Of a stretch of 64,000 bases of DNA, positions 21,549-29,670 are shown one piece after another. Each line of letters opens with the position of its first letter. Positions within the stretch are counted from its first letter, which is position 1. The stretch is from Streptomyces sp. I6 (GTDB lineage Bacteria; Actinomycetota; Actinomycetes; Streptomycetales; Streptomycetaceae), in contig RHDP01000001.1 in the NCBI GenBank assembly GCA_003725745.1, positions 3,487,001 to 3,551,000 on the forward strand, given 5' to 3'. The notes under the pieces are model-generated. The model worked only from the letters and a program-made list of their open reading frames with translations. It did not search any database and was not told where the DNA came from. A program made the translations under genes and the position numbers.

Positions 21549-22376
21549 ATGCCTGTGCGTACGACCCCGACCCGTCAGCGGCGCTCGGCGACCACCATCC
21601 ACCACCTCGACTGCGCGCCGCTGCGCCCCGTGGGCGGTACGCCGCTCGTGGCGCACTGCCTGCTCATCGCGACCGGAAGCGGGCTCGTGCTCGTCGACAC
21701 CGGTCTGGGCGCCGCCGAGGTCTCCGATCCGCGGCGGCTCGGCACCCTCTTCCGCCGCACCATGCGGCCGGAACTGGACCTGTCGCGTACGGCCGTCCAC
21801 CAGGTCCGGGCACTGGGCTACGACCCCTACGACGTCCGGGACATCGTTATCACCCATCTCGACCAGGACCGGGCCGGAGGTCTCGCGGACTTCCCCCGCG
21901 CCCGCGTCCATGTGATGGCCGACGAGTACCGCGCGGCGATGCGGCGCGACACCCGCCTCGAGGGGAACCGCTACCGGCCCGCCCAGTGGGCGCACGGCGC
22001 CGACTGGGTCGTCCACGACCACGCGGATTCGGACTGGATGGGCTTCCCCGCATCCCGGGTGCTGCGCGCCCCCGACATCCTGCTGGTGCCACTGCCCGGA
22101 CACACCCGCGGACACAGCGCGGTCGCCGTCCAGCAGCCGGACCGCTGGCTGCTGCACGCGGGCGACGCCTACTTCTTCCACGGCGAGATCGACCTGCGCC
22201 GCCCGCGCTGCCCCCGGCCGCTCGCGCTCCACCAGCGGCTCGTCGCCGACGACCACGACATGAGGCTGGGCCAGCTCGAGCGGCTGAGGAGCCTGCGCCG
22301 GGCCCATCCCCGTCTCGTGCGGATCTTCTCTTCACACGATCCGTTCGAGTTCGAGCTGATGGCGAACGGCGGCTGA
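21549..22376 (+). CDS. Metallo-beta-lactamase-fold hydrolase
   Basis: 275 aa from the ATG at 21549, chosen because AGGAGG lies 6-7 bases upstream. Longer readings lack this site. MBL-fold landmarks: LVLVDTGLG near residue 60, THLDQDRAGGL near residue 105 at the usual HxHxDH position, PGHTRGHSAV, LHAGDAYF, and a late FSSHDPFEF. The usual second His is Asp and the last His is Arg (HLDQDR), so the metal site departs from the lactonase consensus. Substrate unknown; AHL or other lactones are possible. Regulation is probably by the divergent TetR. Confidence 0.85.
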   Translation: MPVRTTPTRQRRSATTIHHLDCAPLRPVGGTPLVAHCLLIATGSGLVLVDTGLGAAEVSDPRRLGTLFRRTMRPELDLSRTAVHQVRALGYDPYDVRDIVITHLDQDRAGGLADFPRARVHVMADEYRAAMRRDTRLEGNRYRPAQWAHGADWVVHDHADSDWMGFPASRVLRAPDILLVPLPGHTRGHSAVAVQQPDRWLLHAGDAYFFHGEIDLRRPRCPRPLALHQRLVADDHDMRLGQLERLRSLRRAHPRLVRIFSSHDPFEFELMANGG

Positions 22377-22388
22377 GGGACGGCCCCC

Positions 22389-22419
22389 GGGGCCGGTGCT
22401 GCGGCGCAGCACCGGCCCC
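22389..22419 (+). terminator. 14-bp perfect hairpin after MBL gene
   Basis: GGGGCCGGTGCTGC / GCAGCACCGGCCCC with a 3-nt loop, 12 bases after the stop. Confidence 0.88.
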
Positions 22420-22543
22420 GCCGCCGGGGACGCGGCGGGGCGCCCCCGGCGGCGGAACCGGGCCGGGCGGAACCGGGCCGGGCCAAGCCGGGATCGGGCA
22501 GAACCGGGCCGGGGCAGAGGGGACAACGCGGGATCGGGCGGGG

Positions 22544-22965
22544 TCAGGCGAGGCGGCGCGATTCCGTGGACACCAGTGCCCAGATGACGAACACCGAGAC
22601 GGCCATCGAGAAGAGCGTCCAGATCGGCTGGTAGGGCAGGAACAGGAACTGGACGATGATGTTGAGCGACGCCAGGGCGACACCCAGATAGCGCGACCAC
22701 TCCATGCCCCGGAGGATTCCCCAGCCGGTGACCGCCACCAGGATCCCGAGGACCAGATGGACCCAGCCCCAGGCCGTGAGGTTCCAGGAGAAGACATAGC
22801 CGCCGACCCGGAGGTAGACCTCGTCCTCGACGATCCCGGCGATCCCCTCCAGGATGCTGATGACACCGATGACCAGCATCAGGACGCCGGCGAAGAGGGT
22901 GCCCCCGCCGCCCATCCGTTGTCCGGACCGGTCCCCGACGCGCTCCGTGCAGTGTGTTGGCTCAT
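22544..22965 (-). CDS. Small four-helix membrane protein, DUF7144-like (1-nt frame break)
   Basis: About 140 aa with one base added at the CCCCC run 22902-22906. The reading MSQHTARSASGTGPDNGWAA then joins GGTLFAGVLMLVIGVISILEGI. It has four hydrophobic helices with the family pattern EDEVYLRVGGYVFSWNLTAWGWVH, then ILVAVTGWGILRGMEWSR. Without the correction the gene would have to start at an internal ATG inside the first helix region. Function unknown; such proteins are common in Streptomyces. Confidence 0.8.
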
Positions 22966-23200
22966 GGCGCAATCCTGGGGCGAAGGGCCCGCCACGGCAT
23001 GTCAGCGGATCCGTTCGGGTGACGGGCCAGGCCGGCGGGGACGGTCCTGCCCGGCGGGGACGGGCCAGGCTGGCGGGGACGGGCCAGGCCGGCCGTCCGG
23101 GGTGGTGCCCGGTCCCCGTCCTGATCCACTTGCCGCACCGGCCGCCCGGGTGTCCGCTGGGGGAGGGAAGCCGGGGGGACGGAGCGGAAGGAGCGCTGTC

Positions 23201-23578
23201 ATGGCCCACGCGGCGGTGCCCCAGCGGCGTCACGGCAGCACCCTGGGCATCGTGCTGCCGGTCGTGATCGGCGTGATCTACGGCCTCTACACGTCCTTCA
23301 TCGCCCGGATGTCCGGAGAGTCCGGGGGCGCGCAGTTCGCGACCGGGCTCGTCTCCTGCGTGGTGCTCGCCGGGCTCTGCTACGCCCTGGGCCGCTACCA
23401 GCACAGCCTTCCGCGGGAGCTGCGCGCCGTGGCCTACGCGGTCCTGGTCGGCAGCTCGTTCGGCTATCTGCACAGCCTGTCCGGCGACAGCATCCTCATG
23501 TCGGTCGTGCTGTCCGTGATCATCGCGGCGGCGACGCTCTGCGTGATGTTCTACACCTTCTACGTCCACGAGGAATGA
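23201..23578 (+). CDS. Small integral membrane protein
   Basis: 125 aa, ATG preceded by AAGGAGC. Four predicted hydrophobic helices (TLGIVLPVVIGVIYGLYTSF, FATGLVSCVVLAGLCYALG, VAYAVLVGSSFGYLHSL, ILMSVVLSVIIAAATLCVMF) with short loops. I do not recognise a named family. A very strong hairpin follows. Confidence 0.8.
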   Translation: MAHAAVPQRRHGSTLGIVLPVVIGVIYGLYTSFIARMSGESGGAQFATGLVSCVVLAGLCYALGRYQHSLPRELRAVAYAVLVGSSFGYLHSLSGDSILMSVVLSVIIAAATLCVMFYTFYVHEE

Positions 23579-23600
23579 CGTCTCCGCCCACGAGGCACCT

Positions 23601-23645
23601 CGCGAGGCGCGGCCGCCAGATCGGATCTGGCGGCCGCGCCTCGCG
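23601..23645. terminator. 22-bp perfect inverted repeat, 1-nt loop
   Basis: The two 22-base arms (23601-23622 and 23624-23645) are exact reverse complements around a single G at 23623. It lies 22 bases after the stop of the small membrane protein. It probably acts as a terminator, though the near-zero loop would form a cruciform-like structure in DNA. Confidence 0.8.
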
Positions 23646-23755
23646 GTCTCGCGCCTGTGGGGTGGGACCGGGGAGAGGGCCGGTCACCGGAGCAGGACGG
23701 GAGGAGATGCCTCGTGCACGACCGGCATCGGGACAGCGGCCGGGGTGGCGCCCCG

Positions 23756-23880
23756 CAGCGGGCGGTCCAGGCGGTCCAGGCGGTCCGGGAGGTCCGGGAG
23801 GGCTTGGAGTGCCTGGAGGAGTGGGAGGAGTGGGAGAAGCGGGAGGAGGAGCGGGAGGAGTGGGGGGAGCGGGGCCGCGC
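23756..23880. repeat. Purine-rich tandem repeat upstream of FMN reductase
   Basis: First GGCGGTCCA-type, then GGGAGGAGT-type short direct repeats between the hairpin and the reductase start. If read through in the reductase frame they would encode a Glu/Trp/Arg-rich segment, but this looks non-coding. Confidence 0.6.
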
Positions 23881-23926
23881 CCCGGAACGGGACGACCGGG
23901 GCCGTGACACGGCGCGGGAGGCGCAG

Positions 23927-24466
23927 GTGCCGCTGCGCGTCGCCGTCATCATCGGCAGCACCCGCGACGGGCGCTGCGGTGAGGCCGTGGGCCGGTGGTT
24001 CACCGAGCGGGTCGCTCCGCGGGACGATCTGGACCTCTCCGTCGTCGACCTGATCGACTACGACTTCCCGGCCCACTACCCGGACCGGGCCACCACCGGT
24101 ATCACGGAGTTCACCGACGAGGTGGCCCGCGCGGACGCCTTCGTCGTCGTCACCCCGGAGTACAACCGCTCCTTCCCCGCCTCGCTGAAGCAGGCCATCG
24201 ACTACGCCTACGACGAGTGGCGGGCCAAGCCCGTCGCCTTCGTGAGCTACGGCCACGGCTCGCGCGGACTGTACGCGGTCGAGCAACTGCGTACGGTCTT
24301 CACCGAGCTGCATGCGGTGAGTTTGCGCAACGGCGTCGGTCTGAACCTCCTGGAGGACCTGTCCGAGCCGGACCAGGAGAGGGCCGTGGGCCCGATGCTC
24401 GACCAGCTCGCCTGGTGGGGACTTGCCCTCCGAGACGCCCGCACCGCCCGCCCGTACCTCTCCTGA
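23927..24466 (+). CDS. NADPH-dependent FMN reductase family protein
   Basis: 179 aa from the GTG at 23927, chosen because GGGAGG lies 6 bases upstream and the protein then starts VPLRVAVIIGST, exactly where the flavodoxin-like fold begins. VAVIIGSTR is the phosphate-binding loop for FMN, and TPEYNRSFPASLKQAIDYAY is the family signature that contacts flavin. It reduces FMN, quinones or azo/nitro compounds with NAD(P)H in the cytoplasm. An in-frame extension upstream exists but runs through purine-rich repeats and is unlikely to be translated. Confidence 0.88.
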   Translation: MPLRVAVIIGSTRDGRCGEAVGRWFTERVAPRDDLDLSVVDLIDYDFPAHYPDRATTGITEFTDEVARADAFVVVTPEYNRSFPASLKQAIDYAYDEWRAKPVAFVSYGHGSRGLYAVEQLRTVFTELHAVSLRNGVGLNLLEDLSEPDQERAVGPMLDQLAWWGLALRDARTARPYLS

Positions 24467-24625
24467 ACGCCGTCCCGGACCATCCCGCCCCACCCCGACC
24501 TCCCTGAGCCCCCGCCCCTGACCACCCCGTTGCCCTGACCACCCCGCGGACCGCGACCGCGGCCGTGACCTCGAGTCCGGCCGTGACCGCGACCGCCGCA
24601 GCGAAGGAACCGAAGGAACTCGACG

Positions 24626-25611
24626 ATGAGTACAGATCTGGCCATCGAGACGAACGGCCTGGTGAAGGTGTTCGGTGACAACCGGGCCGTCGACGGCGTC
24701 GATCTCCGTGTGCCCGCCGACTCCGTCTACGGCCTCCTGGGGCCGAACGGCGCCGGAAAGACGACCACGGTGAAGATGCTGGCCACCCTCCTCAGGCCGG
24801 ACGGCGGCGAGGCGCTGGTCTTCGGCAGCGACGTGCTGGCGGACGCCGACACGGTGCGCGGCAGGGTCAGCCTCACCGGGCAGTACGCCTCGGTGGACGA
24901 GGACCTGACCGGGACGGAGAACCTGCTCCTGCTCGGCAGGCTCCTCGGCCACGGGAAGCGGGCCGCACGCGTCCGGGCCGAGCAACTGCTCGACGCGTTC
25001 GGACTGACCGAGGCCGCCGACCGCCAGGTGAAGAACTACTCGGGGGCATGCGGCGCCGCATCGACATCGCCGCGTCGATCCTCAACACTCCCGACCTGCT
25101 CTTCCTGGACGAGCCGACGACCGGCCTCGACCCGCGCAGCCGCAACCAGGTCTGGGACATCGTGCGGGCCGTCGTCGCGGAGGGCACGACCGTCCTGCTG
25201 ACCACGCAGTACTTGGACGAAGCCGACCAGCTGGCCTCCCGGATCGCCGTCATCGACCACGGCACGGTGATCGCCGAGGGCACCAAGGGCGAGCTGAAGG
25301 CGTCCGTCGGAGCCGGAGCCGTCCACGTGCGGTTGCGCGACGCTGCGCGGCGCCCGGACGCCGAACGCGTCCTCACCGTCGCGCTGAACGCCACGGTCCA
25401 GCTCGACGCGGACCCGGTGGCCCTGACGGCCCGGGTCAACGGCCACAGCACGGAACTCGGAGCCGCGGAACAGGCCGCCCGGGCGCTGGCCGAGCTGGCC
25501 CGCGAGGGCATCACCGTCGACAACTTCGCGCTGGGCCAGCCCAGCCTGGACGAGGTCTTCCTCGCCCTGACCGACCGCACGCCCCGCACGCAGAAGGAAG
25601 CCGCCGCATGA
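24626..25611 (+). CDS. Daunorubicin-resistance-type ABC transporter ATPase (1-nt frame break)
   Basis: DrrA-family nucleotide-binding subunit, 328 aa when one G is restored at the run 25042-25046. Walker [11 protein letters not shown] near residue 40, Walker [13 protein letters not shown], and a switch TTQYLDEAD region. The break falls precisely in the ABC signature, which should read NYSGGMRRR. The C-terminal DrrA extension ([12 protein letters not shown]) is present. The ATG follows AAGGAAC. It powers export with the permease encoded next; its stop overlaps the permease start (ATGA). Confidence 0.93.
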
Positions 25612-26462
25612 GCACCACAGCCACCCGGGAAGCCGAGGACCTCACCCGCAGCGCTCCCAAGACGGAGTCCCTGGCGGCCCTGCTCGTCGCCAGGGAACGC
25701 CCGGCGCGGCCGAGCGCCCTCTCCGCGTCCATGACCTTCGGCTGGCGCGCCATGCTCAAGATCAAGCATGTGCCGGAACAGCTCTTCGACGTCACGGCGT
25801 TCCCGATCATGATGGTGCTGATGTACACCTACCTCTTCGGAGGGGCGCTGGCCGGGTCGGTCGACGCGTACATCCAGTTCCTGCTCCCCGGCATCCTGGT
25901 GATGAGCGTCGTGATGATCACGATGTACACGGGAGTCGCCATCAACACCGACATCGACAAGGGTGTCTTCGACCGCTTCCGCACTCTGCCGATCTGGCGG
26001 CCCGCGCCGATGGTGGGCTATCTCCTCGGAGATGTCGTCCGCTATGTCATCGCGTCCGCCGTGATGTTGACGGTAGGGATGATCATCGGCTACCGGCCGG
26101 AGGGCGGGCCGATGGGTGTCCTGCTCGGGGTGGCCCTGCTGCTTGTCTTCTCCTTCGCCTTCTCCTGGATCTGGACGATGTTCGGGCTGCTGCTGCGCAC
26201 GGAGAAGTCCGTCATGGGCGTCAGCATGATGGTGATCTTCCCGCTCACCTTCCTGAGCAATGTCTTCGTCGAGCCGAAGACCATGCCGGGCTGGCTGCAG
26301 GCGTTCGTCAACAACAGCCCGGTCACCCATCTGGCGACGGCGGTACGGGAGCTGATGGCCGGCAACTGGCCGATGGCCGACATCGCCTGGACCCTGGGCT
26401 GGGCGGCACTGTTCGTGATCGGCTTCGGTGCTGTCACCATGCGCCTGTACAACCGCCGTTGA
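25608..26462 (+). CDS. DrrB-type ABC-2 transporter permease
   Basis: 284 aa, six hydrophobic helices, ABC-2 type. A cytoplasmic N-terminal tail precedes the first helix [20 protein letters not shown]. The segment [23 protein letters not shown] is the conserved cytoplasmic loop of drug and lipid exporters, and [20 protein letters not shown] is the ABC-2 signature near the C-terminus. Coupled to drrA by a 4-nt overlap. Its substrate is probably a hydrophobic compound; no biosynthetic genes adjoin it. Confidence 0.92.
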   Translation: MSTTATREAEDLTRSAPKTESLAALLVARERPARPSALSASMTFGWRAMLKIKHVPEQLFDVTAFPIMMVLMYTYLFGGALAGSVDAYIQFLLPGILVMSVVMITMYTGVAINTDIDKGVFDRFRTLPIWRPAPMVGYLLGDVVRYVIASAVMLTVGMIIGYRPEGGPMGVLLGVALLLVFSFAFSWIWTMFGLLLRTEKSVMGVSMMVIFPLTFLSNVFVEPKTMPGWLQAFVNNSPVTHLATAVRELMAGNWPMADIAWTLGWAALFVIGFGAVTMRLYNRR

Positions 26463-26469
26463 ACCATCG

Positions 26470-26509
26470 TGCCCTGGTGCCCTGGTGCCCTGGTGCCCTG
26501 GTGCCCTGG
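26470..26509. repeat. TGCCCTGG x5
   Basis: Five perfect tandem copies of an 8-bp unit directly after the drrB stop. Confidence 0.9.
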
Positions 26510-26774
26510 TGGCGGAGTGGCTTGCTGGCCTGGTGCCGGGGTGCTGTCGAGCCGCTCGGCCCCTCTGTCAAGTTTCGTCAGGACCAACGTTGCGGAGCGT
26601 GAGTCGTCGCAGGTCAGCCGAACACGTGGCGCGCGGCACCCTCTGGCCGCGTGCAGAGTCACGGGGCAGGGTCAGGTGTGGGGGCACGGATCGCACCCCC
26701 GACCAGGACCCGCCCGAGGGTCTGCGGTTCGCTACCCCTGTGCGCCGCGCCCCCGACTCCGGGCAGCGTGACCA

Positions 26775-26816
26775 AAGCCCCGCCATGCTTCCCGATCCGG
26801 GGGTACGGCGGGGCTT
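26775..26816 (+). terminator. Hairpin upstream of XRE regulator
   Basis: AAGCCCCGCC / GGCGGGGCTT with a 22-nt loop, followed by GTTCCGTTTTC. It could terminate readthrough from the exporter or act in the leader of the XRE gene 55 bases on. Confidence 0.6.
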
Positions 26817-26870
26817 GTTCCGTTTTCGCTCTCCGTTACGCCACGCTGCCGGTAGCCGTACCCTGGCTCT

Positions 26871-28046
26871 ATGACTGACGTGGGCAAGAAAGTCAAGCAA
26901 GCCCGCAAGCTAAGTGGGCTTACGCAAACCGAGTTGGCCGAATCGTCCGGTGTCTCTATCTCCACCATTCGGAAGCTGGAGCAAGGGGAGCGGGACACGG
27001 CGCGAATGGAGACGCTGCGGGCCCTCGCCCTGGTGCTCCGCGTCCCCACCATGTCCCTGGTCGCCGAGCCTTCCGAGGACGGTCCCACGCCGGGGACACC
27101 CGAGCTGTGGAGCCCTGTACGTGCGGCCCTAGTTCGGCCACATGGCGGCAGTAGCGATGAAGCCCCAACCACGCACGGCGTTGCCGATGCTGTTGCCACG
27201 GCCGTTCCCTACTACCGCGCGCACCGCTTCACCGAACTTGCGGCGATCCTGCCGCATCTGATCAACGATGCCGAAGCGCTCGGGTGCGAGGGACGCGCCG
27301 AGCGGCTGCGGGTGCTCCAACTGGTCGCCGGGGCGCTGACTCACACGCGACAGTTCGATCTTGCCGAGATCGTGTTGCGTCGGGCAATGGACGATGCAAC
27401 GGACCGCATGGTTACGGCGGCCACCGTCAACACCCTGTGCTGGCTGCTCATGCGGCAAGGGCGATTGGACGAAGCGCTACACACTGCCTCGCGCTGGGCA
27501 GACGAACTAGAGCCTCGGATCAGCCGAGCCACCCCCGACGAGCTGTCGGCTTGGGGCTTGCTCCTGCTCAACGTCTCTGCCGCTGCTATCCGCAACAACC
27601 AACCGGGGGTCGCCGCAGATGCGTTGAAGTTCGCTTCCAGCGCTGCAACAGCGCTCGGCAGGGAGGTGCGGCCGGCTCACGAACAGATGCGCACCTTCGG
27701 TCCGATCTCCGTCCGCATGAAGACCGTGGAAGACGCCTTGGTCCGGAACAAGCCCGACCACGCACTACGACTCGCGGGGACGCTTGGGAAGACGGCACCA
27801 CGGTCCGCGGTGCTTCCGTCCGCGAGCGTGCGGGCTCGGCATGGACTCTCGGTAGCCGATGCATACGCCCGTCTTGGGCAGTACACCGAAGCGTTCGGCA
27901 AGCTGTCCGAGGTACAGGCGTCGTCGCCCGAGTGGTTCCCCAACCAATCCCCTGCGCGGGACGTACTCCGGTCGGTGGTTGACGGGCGACGCACGTTGAC
28001 TCCCGAGATGCGAACCATGGCCAGCACGCTGCAACTGGCCATCTGA
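26871..28046 (+). CDS. XRE-family regulator with TPR-like C-terminus
   Basis: 391 aa. Helix-turn-helix at residues 6-60: VKQARKLSGLTQTELAESSGVSISTIRKLEQGER is the classic Cro/C1 fold. After a linker, residues 110-390 are helical repeats (tetratricopeptide-like: FTELAAILPHLINDAEALG, FDLAEIVLRRAM, RLDEALHTASRWADEL). This layout resembles peptide-sensing or SMC-type regulators found by small accessory operons in Streptomyces. It precedes the coupled small genes and the graspetide cassette on the same strand, so it is their best candidate regulator. Codon choice is less GC-biased than in the flanking core genes. Confidence 0.9.
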   Translation: MTDVGKKVKQARKLSGLTQTELAESSGVSISTIRKLEQGERDTARMETLRALALVLRVPTMSLVAEPSEDGPTPGTPELWSPVRAALVRPHGGSSDEAPTTHGVADAVATAVPYYRAHRFTELAAILPHLINDAEALGCEGRAERLRVLQLVAGALTHTRQFDLAEIVLRRAMDDATDRMVTAATVNTLCWLLMRQGRLDEALHTASRWADELEPRISRATPDELSAWGLLLLNVSAAAIRNNQPGVAADALKFASSAATALGREVRPAHEQMRTFGPISVRMKTVEDALVRNKPDHALRLAGTLGKTAPRSAVLPSASVRARHGLSVADAYARLGQYTEAFGKLSEVQASSPEWFPNQSPARDVLRSVVDGRRTLTPEMRTMASTLQLAI

Positions 28047-28060
28047 AAAGGGTAGTTCGG

Positions 28061-28092
28061 CGCTGTCAGTAATGGAAGTGCCACAGACAGCG
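28061..28092. promoter_or_regulatory. Inverted repeat CGCTGTC/GACAGCG downstream of XRE gene
   Basis: Perfect 7-bp arms 18 bases apart, between the XRE gene and the first small gene (start 28120). It could be an operator for the XRE protein or a weak hairpin. Based on symmetry and position only. Confidence 0.35.
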
Positions 28093-28119
28093 TTGCCCCG
28101 TCGGTTCTAGCGTCACCGC

Positions 28120-28275
28120 ATGACCCGACGAACCCCCGCCGACAGTGCCCGCCGACGCGCGCTCTTGGACGCCGCGTCAGGTCTCTGGCCCTTCCGCTAC
28201 GCGTACCCCGCCCCCGAGCCCCGCCCCGACGGGGCGCCGAAGGGGTGCGAGCCCAAGTCGGGGGAAGCGCGATGA
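28120..28275 (+). CDS. Small basic hypothetical protein
   Basis: 51 aa beginning MTRRTPADSARRRALLDAASG and ending in Gly/Pro/Lys-rich residues; no signal peptide or membrane helix. The stop overlaps the next start (ATGA at 28272), as in the rest of this operon, which is the main reason to accept it. Family not recognised. Confidence 0.6.
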   Translation: MTRRTPADSARRRALLDAASGLWPFRYAYPAPEPRPDGAPKGCEPKSGEAR

Positions 28276-28493
28276 GCGCGGCCCCTGCCGTTGGCGCGCT
28301 GGTCGTAGACACACGGGTTGACCAGCTCGGGGAGTTCCGCGGGGTCGCCGGCCCGTACTGGTCACTGCGCCCCCTTGGCGGTGGAACCGAGTGGGACGCC
28401 GAGCCCGAGCACGTGCGCCCCGCAGACCCGAAAGAGCGTCTGCGCGCGGAGACCGCCCGTGTGAACGCCCGGAGCCGGGGTGAACGGCTGTGA
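28272..28493 (+). CDS. Small hypothetical protein
   Basis: 73 aa starting MSAAPAVGALVVDTRVDQLG with FRGVAGPYWSLRPLGGGTEWD in the middle (SH3-like beta character) and an Arg/Glu helix at the end. Proteins with this layout recur beside regulators in Streptomyces accessory islands. ATGA overlap upstream and GTGA overlap downstream tie it into the operon. Function unknown. Confidence 0.72.
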   Translation: MSAAPAVGALVVDTRVDQLGEFRGVAGPYWSLRPLGGGTEWDAEPEHVRPADPKERLRAETARVNARSRGERL

Positions 28494-28759
28494 CCACTAC
28501 AGCCCGGCGCAGATTCGTCTTCGTGGACTGGACGTTACGGCCCGATCGGGACGACGAAGCCCCGCCCACCACCTACGCGTTCCGGTGCCTCGCGCTCACC
28601 GAGGACGACGCCGAGTGTGCCGCAACGTCACCCGCGAGCGAGGACCCGACCGAGCCGCAGACGTGGGTGTTCGACCACATGCGCGAGCACCCCGAGCACA
28701 CCAGCTATGCCGAAATGATCGAACGCCCGTGGGTCATGTGGCAGGGGTGTCCGGCATGA
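28490..28759 (+). CDS. DUF7848-like small protein
   Basis: 89 aa, GTG start overlapping the previous stop (GTGA). Compact Cys-containing domain: FVFVDWTLRPD, then TYAFRCLALTEDDAECAATS, and WVFDHMREHPEHTSYAEMI, matching the DUF7848 pattern seen in Streptomyces accessory operons. Codon 16 is TTA (28535-28537), so translation should depend on the bldA tRNA. Function unknown. Confidence 0.78.
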   Translation: MTTTARRRFVFVDWTLRPDRDDEAPPTTYAFRCLALTEDDAECAATSPASEDPTEPQTWVFDHMREHPEHTSYAEMIERPWVMWQGCPA

Positions 28760-29241
28760 ACGACAGACCGGCCCCGGCGGGCTACTGGGCAGAGGTACGC
28801 GCGGAAGGGCCGGTGTACGGCACGGGCGAGACTGTGCAGCACGTTTTAGGGACCGCACAGAGCATTTCCCCCGTGCTGGTGCTCCGCTGGCTCCGCAGCG
28901 AGGCACTGCGCATCGCTGATCGACTCGACCCCGACCCGCAATGTTCGGCATGGGTGCAGCCGACCATGCGCGCGGCAACCGTGCCTGTACGGGACTGCCC
29001 TGCGGAACTCCGCGTATGGGCTACGGACCCGGACGAGCAACGCGAGGCACGCGACCACATCAAGGGCGGGCACCCGCTGTTCATCACGGTCCCGGATACG
29101 GACTGCACGTACACCCTGTCCGTCTGGCCGGTCCGGCTCCCCGCCGACGAGCCCGACCAGGTGACCCCCGAGCCAAGATCCCACCGCATCGGCGGACTGT
29201 CACACCCGCTGTACGTCCTCGCTGCGGACCCGTGGACGTAG
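28756..29241 (+). CDS. Hypothetical protein of the island operon
   Basis: 161 aa, ATGA overlap with the DUF7848-like gene. Soluble, mixed alpha/beta; it includes LRWLRSEALRIADRLDP and RDHIKGGHPLFITVPDTD. Codon 31 is TTA (28846-28848). No family was recognised. It is the last gene before the 194-base gap that precedes the graspetide precursor. Confidence 0.75.
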   Translation: MNDRPAPAGYWAEVRAEGPVYGTGETVQHVLGTAQSISPVLVLRWLRSEALRIADRLDPDPQCSAWVQPTMRAATVPVRDCPAELRVWATDPDEQREARDHIKGGHPLFITVPDTDCTYTLSVWPVRLPADEPDQVTPEPRSHRIGGLSHPLYVLAADPWT

Positions 29242-29332
29242 CGCCCTGATACTCCCGCCCTCGCCGCATAGGACCCGGACCAGGACAGCACGGGTCTGCG
29301 ACTCGCTCTGCGGCAGGGGCGGGGCTCAACCC

Positions 29333-29370
29333 CGGTCGGCTGTCGTGCGTGACGGTCTGGCAGCCGACCG
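29333..29370 (+). promoter_or_regulatory. Hairpin in tgmA leader region
   Basis: CGGTCGGCTG / CAGCCGACCG, perfect 10-bp arms with an 18-nt loop, 66 bases before the precursor start. It could terminate the upstream operon or attenuate precursor expression. Confidence 0.5.
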
Positions 29371-29435
29371 GTTCTGTAGGAGCACGACGAGCACCACACG
29401 CACCGCAAGAACTCACTTCACAGGAGGAACACAGC

Positions 29436-29669
29436 ATGAGCACCGCAGCGGCTACGCCCTTACCGTTCGGGGTCCGGCACCTCGTCTCGCCGGCTCCGAC
29501 GAACAGTGAAGAACCGGTCATCACCTACAGCGAGGGACTTCAGCTCAACGTCTCCGCCGAGGGGAATCCGTGGCACGCGATCACGGCCGAGATGCCCGAG
29601 ACGCAGACCGAGACCAGCAACGGCGACGGCTCGGCCCCCGGCTCCGACTCCGGAACCGACCTGTACTGA
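29436..29669 (+). CDS. tgmA: Graspetide precursor peptide (ATP-grasp target RiPP)
   Basis: 77 aa, with AGGAGG 8 bases before the ATG. The leader carries LPFGVRHL (residues 9-16), the PFG-R recognition-type motif of this precursor family (TIGR04186-like). The C-terminal core from about residue 52 is EMPETQTETSNGDGSAPGSD and on to TDLY, rich in the hydroxyl side chains (T56, T58, T60, S61, S66) and carboxylates (E55, E59, D64, D71, D75) that ATP-grasp ligases join by omega-ester bonds. Codon 9 is TTA. One base separates it from tgmB. The exact ring pattern cannot be read from sequence. Confidence 0.88.
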   Translation: MSTAAATPLPFGVRHLVSPAPTNSEEPVITYSEGLQLNVSAEGNPWHAITAEMPETQTETSNGDGSAPGSDSGTDLY

Positions 29670-29670
29670 C

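Larger units (their letters stand above)
26463..26870. other. Intergenic region at left edge of accessory island
   Basis: 408 bases without a supported gene. It holds an 8-bp tandem repeat at its left end and a hairpin at its right, and marks the change from very GC-rich DNA to the more A/T-containing island. No attachment site could be paired with a second copy by eye. Confidence 0.5.

Noticed and set aside
23657-23926. N-terminal extension of FMN reductase
   Set aside because: Encodes a Glu/Arg/Trp-rich repeat stretch; the GTG at 23927 has a better ribosome site and begins exactly at the flavodoxin-like fold.
26463-26870. tRNA or attachment site at the island edge
   Set aside because: No cloverleaf could be folded, and no matching direct repeat was found at the right side of the island.
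29506-29670. Longer N-terminus for the ATP-grasp ligase
   Set aside because: It would overlap the precursor gene in another frame; the ATG one base after tgmA fits family length and coupling.
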